A stretch of 54,108 nt of DNA, from NCBI GenBank assembly GCA_015654695.1, contig JAATGJ010000178.1, positions 1-54,108 on the forward strand, written 5' to 3'. Below are positions 52,145-54,108 of the stretch, piece by piece. The position numbers and the translations under genes are program-made. Within the stretch, counting starts at the first letter, position 1, and every line of letters starts with the position of its first letter. Source of the DNA: Chitinophagales bacterium (lineage in GTDB: Bacteria; Bacteroidota; Bacteroidia; Chitinophagales; Chitinophagaceae). A model generated the notes under the pieces. The model had not been told where the DNA came from, searched no databases, and saw only the letters and a list, made by a program, of their open reading frames with translations.

Positions 52145-52549
52145 TTATCCACCCTTAGTTTTTTTATCAGAAAATCCAGAATAGTCCTCATCATACCACG
52201 GTTTGTATTCTGGATGAGAAGGGTCAAGTTTTTCTGCTTGAAAGAATAAGTCTTTTCGCATTGTTCGATGGTATACTCTACCACCGTCATCGGGGTTAGG
52301 ATCATTATGTAGTATGTAACCCAATTTGTGCATTTTGTTGATTGACTTGCTAACAGATCCAACAGAACAATTAAAAACATGCGCTAAATATTTATTTGCC
52401 GCAAAACAACACCCCCTTTTTTTTGCCAGTTGTATCATAAGAGATAACAAGACACGATCAAAACTCTTAAGCCTCTTATCGTTTAAAACTGCCTGCACTA
52501 ATGGTGCAAAAAATACTGCTTTTATGGATTTATTGATTCTTTTTGGCAT
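52145..52549 (-). CDS. HTH DNA-binding protein of mobile-element type
   Basis: 134 residues. FAPLVQAVLNDKRLKSFDRVLLSLMIQLAKKRGCCFAANKYLAHVF, then a winged-helix recognition segment NCSVGSVSKSINKMHKLGYILHND, and an acidic C-terminus. This is the HTH_36/replication-initiator-N pattern seen on Bacteroidota plasmids and integrative elements. Overlaps the upstream excisionase-like gene by 20 bp, so translationally linked. Confidence 0.75.
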   Translation of the reverse strand: MPKRINKSIKAVFFAPLVQAVLNDKRLKSFDRVLLSLMIQLAKKRGCCFAANKYLAHVFNCSVGSVSKSINKMHKLGYILHNDPNPDDGGRVYHRTMRKDLFFQAEKLDPSHPEYKPWYDEDYSGFSDKKTKGG

Positions 52550-52802
52550 GTTGTACCTCCATTATATTTTGAATGTCTTCAAACTTATAGAACCAGGTGC
52601 CGTTGACCTTTTTAGATTTTAGAGCACCAGAAATACGCAAGCGTTGTAAAGTACTGTCTGAAATATTCAGCATTTTGCGAACATCAGCGGACCGCAGGAA
52701 TTTTTGTTCCACTTTATTTATATTTATAGAAGACTGAAGCTTCGCTATCGCAGCTAATATTTCATTTATGTCTGCTTTTGTTGCAATTTCATTTGGATTC
52801 AT
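52530..52802 (-). CDS. Excisionase-like MerR/HTH_17 protein
   Basis: 90 residues: an N-terminal helix (TKADINEILAAIAKLQ) and a C-terminal HTH_17 domain FLRSADVRKMLNISDSTLQRLRISGALKSKKVNGTWFYKFEDI. This pattern belongs to the excisionase/helix-turn-helix proteins found at the start of Bacteroidota conjugative and mobilizable elements. It begins an operon with the HTH protein downstream. An inverted repeat lies just upstream of its start. Confidence 0.8.
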   Translation of the reverse strand: MNPNEIATKADINEILAAIAKLQSSININKVEQKFLRSADVRKMLNISDSTLQRLRISGALKSKKVNGTWFYKFEDIQNIMEVQHAKKNQ

Positions 52803-52828
52803 AACCTAAGTATATTACTTAATAATAG

Positions 52829-52902
52829 CCCACAAATTTTTGAACTCAAGTATGAATTTTATGGCAAATTTTAAATTTGTGGGGCATATGCTTGCGGCAA
52901 GC
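52829..52902. repeat. Inverted repeat and hairpin upstream of the excisionase-like gene
   Basis: Perfect 11-bp arms CCCACAAATTT (52829-52839) and AAATTTGTGGG (52873-52883), followed by a GCTTGC-G-GCAAGC hairpin (52890-52902). The rest of the ~300-bp gap to 53098 shows no gene. It could be an operator or recombination site. Confidence 0.5.
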
Positions 52903-53098
52903 AACGTTACAAATGCCAAAATGTAATAAACATGACGCTTATATTCAATACACACCTAATGGGTAATACCGACTAAATATGTCAAATAGTGGTCTGAAAT
53001 TGCCCCGCAATGAATAGTTTTACGCTATTTGAGGACACGTAAAAAATATACTAATTTGCAACACTGTGGCTGGATTAGAACAACATAAACTTTTAACC

Positions 53099-53677
53099 AT
53101 GAAAATTAAATTAGTTATCCTCTGCATTTTTGGCTATCTCTCAGGAAATGCTCAAACAGATTCAACAATTTTAAAAACCCCTGATGAATTATGGGGTGCC
53201 GGTAATAATAAGTTTGCATATACCGTAAATTGTATTCAATCGTATTTAGTGTCTCCGCACACTGTTACACAGTTTGAAAAAACACTTGGGCGATTTCAGA
53301 GGAACTCGAATGTAAGTGACACCACTAAGTATGTGGATAGCACCTATCCTGTTAAAATACGGACGCCCTATTATAATAATTCCAAAGGGGTTTATCAAGA
53401 GGGTGATAGGATAGACCTTACTTACACACAAAAATTTAAAATAACTGCAATCAGTTATATATTAGAGGAAGATGAAATTCGGGTTGAAAAATTTAAACGA
53501 TTTTTACAGCAAGTAGCAGCGGCAGGATATAAAAATGATATAGCATATACAAGAATTAATAATGCGTTAGGCGGTAATCAACGGCGATCTTATTTTTTTC
53601 ATCCAAAAACTAAAATTTCAATTGCCATATACTTTATAGATGAAAATCACCATTCAATAACCTTTACAAAAGGATAA
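53099..53677 (+). CDS. Exported protein of unknown function
   Basis: 192 residues from the ATG at 53099, giving a signal peptide MKIKLVILCIFGYLSGNAQ. A GTG at 53066 is in frame but would precede the signal. The mature part contains DELWGAGNNKFAYTVNCIQSYLVSPHTVTQFEKTLGRF and YTQKFKITAISYILEEDEIRVEKFKRFLQQVAAAGY, mixed alpha/beta with no domain I recognise. Cargo of the integrative element by position. Confidence 0.65.
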   Translation: MKIKLVILCIFGYLSGNAQTDSTILKTPDELWGAGNNKFAYTVNCIQSYLVSPHTVTQFEKTLGRFQRNSNVSDTTKYVDSTYPVKIRTPYYNNSKGVYQEGDRIDLTYTQKFKITAISYILEEDEIRVEKFKRFLQQVAAAGYKNDIAYTRINNALGGNQRRSYFFHPKTKISIAIYFIDENHHSITFTKG

Positions 53678-53724
53678 AAGTATTTCAAAAGTAAATTTAC
53701 GGAGGCGGAGATTTAGATAGGAAT

Positions 53725-53974
53725 TTATACCGCAATTAATTGATCATTGATTTTGCCCATTTCATTAACTACTTTTTCTTCAACTATCTTACCATAAATT
53801 TGAGTTGTTTTTATGTTTGTATGACCAAGCATGGAACTAACAGATTCAATCGACGCTCCTTTCGTAAGCATTAAAGTAGCGAATGTGTGCCTTGCAGTGT
53901 GAGTAGTTAATTTTTTGTTGCAACCGCATAGAACAGCGATTTCTTTTAAATAAGCGTTTTGTTTTTGATTGTAG
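53725..53974 (-). pseudogene. C-terminal remnant of a tyrosine recombinase, cut by IS21-like DNA
   Basis: Minus strand reads IYNQKQNAYLKEIAVLCGC, then the catalytic box HTARHTFATLMLTKGAS (His, Arg, His), SMLGHTNIKTTQIYGKI (His and nucleophile Tyr), ending at TAA 53725. About 83 codons remain. The N-terminal and first catalytic-Arg parts are missing because the frame runs into IS sequence near 53975. Typical Bacteroidota site-specific integrase; it marks the accessory region as an integrated element. Confidence 0.85.
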
Positions 53975-54045
53975 ATTCCGGACTATGTTGACCCCGTCAT
54001 TCCGGGGCAAGCAGACCCCTCTATTCCGGATGATGTTGACCCCTC
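53975..54045. mobile_element. Left end of an IS21-like element: three 23-24-bp tandem units
   Basis: Three copies of ATTCCGGnnnATGTTGACCCC-like units at 53975-53998, 53999-54022 (diverged centre) and 54023-54045. Multiple tandem transposase-binding repeats at the ends are a feature of IS21-family elements, whose istA would follow. The precise tip cannot be fixed; TGTTGACCCC could be the outer end instead. Confidence 0.6.
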
Positions 54046-54078
54046 ATTAAAATAATTTTTAGAACCGAAAGGAGATTT

Positions 54079-54108
54079 ATGAGTGGTGATGGTTATGTCG
54101 TTCCGGCA
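54079..54108 (+). CDS. Start of an IstA-like transposase gene (partial)
   Basis: Ten codons (MSGDGYVVPA) before the window ends. Preceded by AAAGGAG at 54068-54074, a textbook Shine-Dalgarno that the host genes here lack, suggesting origin in another phylum. Assignment as istA rests on position behind the IS21-like repeats only. Confidence 0.5.
   Translation, partial: MSGDGYVVPA

Noticed and set aside
1-54108. tRNA, rRNA or CRISPR features
   Set aside because: None were recognised by eye in the intergenic stretches; a tRNA scan was not possible here.

Overview
The window looks like a chromosomal piece of a Bacteroidota bacterium, most likely a Chitinophagaceae member. Supporting genes are a type IX secretion/gliding set (porV, porU, gldJ and a PorP/SprF paralogue), LytTR two-component systems, bacillithiol synthase bshA, an arginine operon built around the ArgF' (N-acyl-ornithine) transcarbamylase, weak or absent Shine-Dalgarno sequences, and promoter elements of the TAnnTTTG type. 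Species is not determinable by eye.

Layout. 1-9829 is housekeeping: a LytTR regulator cut by the window edge, anmK with a secreted M28 peptidase, upp, a PorP/SprF protein, a dicarboxylate symporter, a 3-methyladenine glycosylase, an EI24 membrane protein, an RsmI-like methylase and a small membrane protein. 9847-19885 is one long arginine operon: leader, GNAT, argG, argC, a NamZ/DUF1343 gene, argD, argF', argB, an argE-like desuccinylase and argH. It is unusually rich in short palindromic repeats, several of them inside the reading frames. 20144-25309 is a patchwork of a lipoprotein, an NTF2-like protein, a LytS/LytTR pair, a small protein and a DinB protein, with decayed copies of the 3' ends of the two bordering genes (argH and the M28 peptidase at 25314). 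25314-31274 holds the M28 peptidase, bshA, an EnvC-like factor, a DUF4292 lipoprotein, dut and ispF. 31421-39304 holds porV-porU divergent from gldJ-murF.

39314-45280 is a sulfur/redox block: a Crp/Fnr regulator, a TauE/SafE exporter, an MBL-rhodanese protein, two YeeE/YedE transporter proteins, a TlpA-like protein, a thioredoxin and a DUF983 protein. Three Crp-type operators (39944, 40826, 44301) lie in front of tauE, the MBL-rhodanese gene and the thioredoxin gene. Each is followed, exactly 21 nt after its end, by a -7-like element. This is the clearest regulatory system in the window. A GH31 alpha-glycosidase gene follows.

From about 48260 to the end the DNA becomes repeat-rich and then AT-rich and accessory: a partly duplicated GIY-YIG gene, a PHP-domain/ABC-type ATPase with a small partner (a candidate defence or nucleic-acid-processing module), an HNH remnant, two HTH genes typical of integrative elements, a secreted unknown protein, and the C-terminal part of a tyrosine recombinase that is interrupted by the end of an IS21-like element running off the window.
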